A stretch of 64,000 nt of DNA from Comamonadaceae bacterium (lineage in GTDB: Bacteria > Pseudomonadota > Gammaproteobacteria > Burkholderiales > Burkholderiaceae_C): contig CANFWH010000005.1 of assembly GCA_947450645.1 (NCBI GenBank), forward strand, positions 1-64,000. Direction: 5' to 3'. The translations under genes and the position numbers were made by a program. A model generated the notes under the pieces. It was not told the DNA's origin and made no database searches. It saw nothing but the letters and a program-made list of their open reading frames with translations. Below, one piece after another: positions 63,176 through 64,000 of this stretch (positions are counted from its first letter, which is position 1; each line of letters begins with the position of its first letter).

Positions 63176-63871
63176 ATGACGCTCAAACTCTGCGGTTTTT
63201 CTGCCAGCAACTACTACAACAAAATTAAATTGCAATTGTTAGAGAAAGGCGTCGCGTTTGAAGAAGAATTGGTTTGGACAGGCAGCACGCATCCCAAATT
63301 GATCGAGCGTTCGCCCATGGGCAAAGTGCCGTTTTTAGATACGCCCCAGGGCGCAATTTCCGAATCTATTGCTTGCGCCGAATACATCGAACAAGCCTAC
63401 CCCGCGCATCCACTCTTGCCAGCAGATGCGTTTGCGGCAGGTAAAGTCCGCGAGCTCATCGTTCACATGGACTTGCATCTAGAACTGGTCGCTCGCGTGC
63501 TGCACCTAGAGGCGCTGTGGGGCGGCAAGGTGAGCGATGGCGTGAAAGAGCGCCAGCGCAAACTACTCGACCAAGGCATTGCCAGCTTCGCCAAAATCGC
63601 CAAGTTTTCACCGTTTGTAGCGGGCGAGACGTTCACGCTAGCCGACTGCGCGGCGGCCGTGCATTTGCCGCTGGTCGGAATGACCACCAGAATCATTTAT
63701 GGTGAAGATTTGCTTGCTAAGGCGACGCCGTACAAGGACTACCTCAAACATTTAACCGAGCGTCCAGCCTTTGCCAAGATGAACGCCGACCGCAAAGAAA
63801 ACACAGAGATGTTTATGGCTAAGGTGCGCGCGCAAGTGGATGCGGCTAAGGCGGCTAAAGCGGCGGGTTAA
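63176..63871 (+). CDS. Glutathione S-transferase
   Basis: 231 residues from MTLKLCGFSASNYYNKIK; AGGA lies 8 bases upstream. Thioredoxin-like N-domain with Ser/Tyr near residue 10 and the cis-Pro/ESIACAEYIEQAYP glutathione-binding segment, C-terminal helical domain with PFVAGETFTLADCAAAVHLP. Substrate unknown; beta/theta-like bacterial GST. A longer frame from 63086 is rejected because it lacks any GST sequence. It is divergent from paaH and its stop overlaps the stop of the MFS gene. Confidence 0.9.
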   Translation: MTLKLCGFSASNYYNKIKLQLLEKGVAFEEELVWTGSTHPKLIERSPMGKVPFLDTPQGAISESIACAEYIEQAYPAHPLLPADAFAAGKVRELIVHMDLHLELVARVLHLEALWGGKVSDGVKERQRKLLDQGIASFAKIAKFSPFVAGETFTLADCAAAVHLPLVGMTTRIIYGEDLLAKATPYKDYLKHLTERPAFAKMNADRKENTEMFMAKVRAQVDAAKAAKAAG

Positions 63872-64000
63872 GACTTCCGCCTCGACCAACTACTTAAGCT
63901 AATCGCGCACAGCATCACAAAAAAACCATACCAGTGCAGGTGGCTCATGTGATTGTTGGCAATCAGCCAGCCGCCCAGTCCCGCGCCAAAGGCTTGCCCG
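63868..64000 (-). CDS. MFS transporter, C-terminal fragment
   Basis: Only the last 44 codons are in the window. They read GQAFGAGLGGWLIANNHMSH and then a hydrophobic helix (WYGFFVMLCAISL) and a basic tail (SRRKS). The GxGLGGWLI pattern in the penultimate helix is typical of drug/sugar efflux MFS proteins. Substrate and family level cannot be determined from this fragment. The stop codon (63868-63870) overlaps the GST stop by two bases. Confidence 0.65.
   Translation of the reverse strand, partial: GQAFGAGLGGWLIANNHMSHLHWYGFFVMLCAISLSSWSRRKS

Noticed and set aside
1-64000. CRISPR array, insertion sequence, prophage or integrative element
   Set aside because: No tandem spaced repeats, transposase, integrase or phage genes; the two tRNAs show no duplicated 3' ends nearby.

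Overview
The window is an ordinary-looking stretch of a betaproteobacterial chromosome, most likely Burkholderiales and closest in gene content to Comamonadaceae-type genomes (inference, no database search). Pointers are: glyQ-glyS-gmhB; leuC-entericidin-leuD; purN next to an RsmB-type methyltransferase; the short HisG that needs HisZ; murA-hisG-hisD; the hopanoid squalene genes hpnC/D/E; EF-P with Arg32 (the rhamnosylated type); and PaaH beside an oxepin-CoA hydrolase-like hydratase. Coding density is very high, with many stop/start overlaps and no stretch over 300 bases without a gene. I saw no rRNA, CRISPR, transposase, prophage or attachment site.

Layout. 1-9.4 kb (minus): gmhB (partial), glyS, glyQ, an orphan LuxR-type regulator whose phospho-acceptor Asp is replaced by Glu, leuD, a 43-residue entericidin lipoprotein, leuC, a fatty acid desaturase, an RNA methyltransferase and purN. 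9.5-14.4 kb (plus): a response regulator/7TM histidine kinase pair, possibly leaderless, then two adjacent acyl-CoA dehydrogenases resembling pimeloyl-CoA dehydrogenase subunits. 14.4-23.8 kb (minus): hisD, hisG, murA, tRNA-Thr, lon, clpX, clpP, tig, tRNA-Leu, a protein-quality-control cluster bracketed by tRNAs. 23.9-29.3 kb: hpnC-hpnD and hpnE on plus, split by an opposite-strand pair (DUF2946-like membrane protein and TonB-dependent receptor). 29.3-41.3 kb: efp, a Tat-exported dienelactone hydrolase coupled to a ZIP transporter, a carbohydrate-porin-like protein, the etfB-etfA-acyl-CoA dehydrogenase-MAPEG-nitronate monooxygenase run, the DUF1800/DUF1501 secreted pair and a carboxylesterase.

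41.4-45.6 kb (plus) holds the most interesting system: a tight operon of circularly permuted ATP-grasp, alpha-E, transglutaminase-like protease and the proteasome-like Anbu peptidase. This set is known but its function is unresolved; it looks like a peptide ligation plus proteolysis pathway. It is followed convergently by a HipBA toxin-antitoxin module with an inverted-repeat operator over its promoter. 47.3-50.6 kb: TfoX-N protein, HDAC-family deacetylase, SRPBCC-GyrI fusion, MoxR ATPase. 50.6-56.2 kb: a one-ORF fusion of a shortened DUF58 protein to a TgpA-type transglutaminase, then mltB, a HAD phosphatase and an HI0933-family flavoprotein. 56.3-64 kb: clpB, then a minus-strand run paaH, enoyl-CoA hydratase, Crp/Fnr regulator and APH-family kinase, a glutathione S-transferase and a partial MFS transporter. 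A dispersed 25-bp hairpin repeat occurs twice (41.4 and 56.3 kb).

Functional themes: acyl-CoA/aromatic-CoA catabolism (three acyl-CoA dehydrogenases, ETF, PaaH, hydratase, APH-family kinase), proteostasis (Tig, ClpXP, Lon, ClpB, Anbu), hopanoid precursor synthesis and envelope metabolism.
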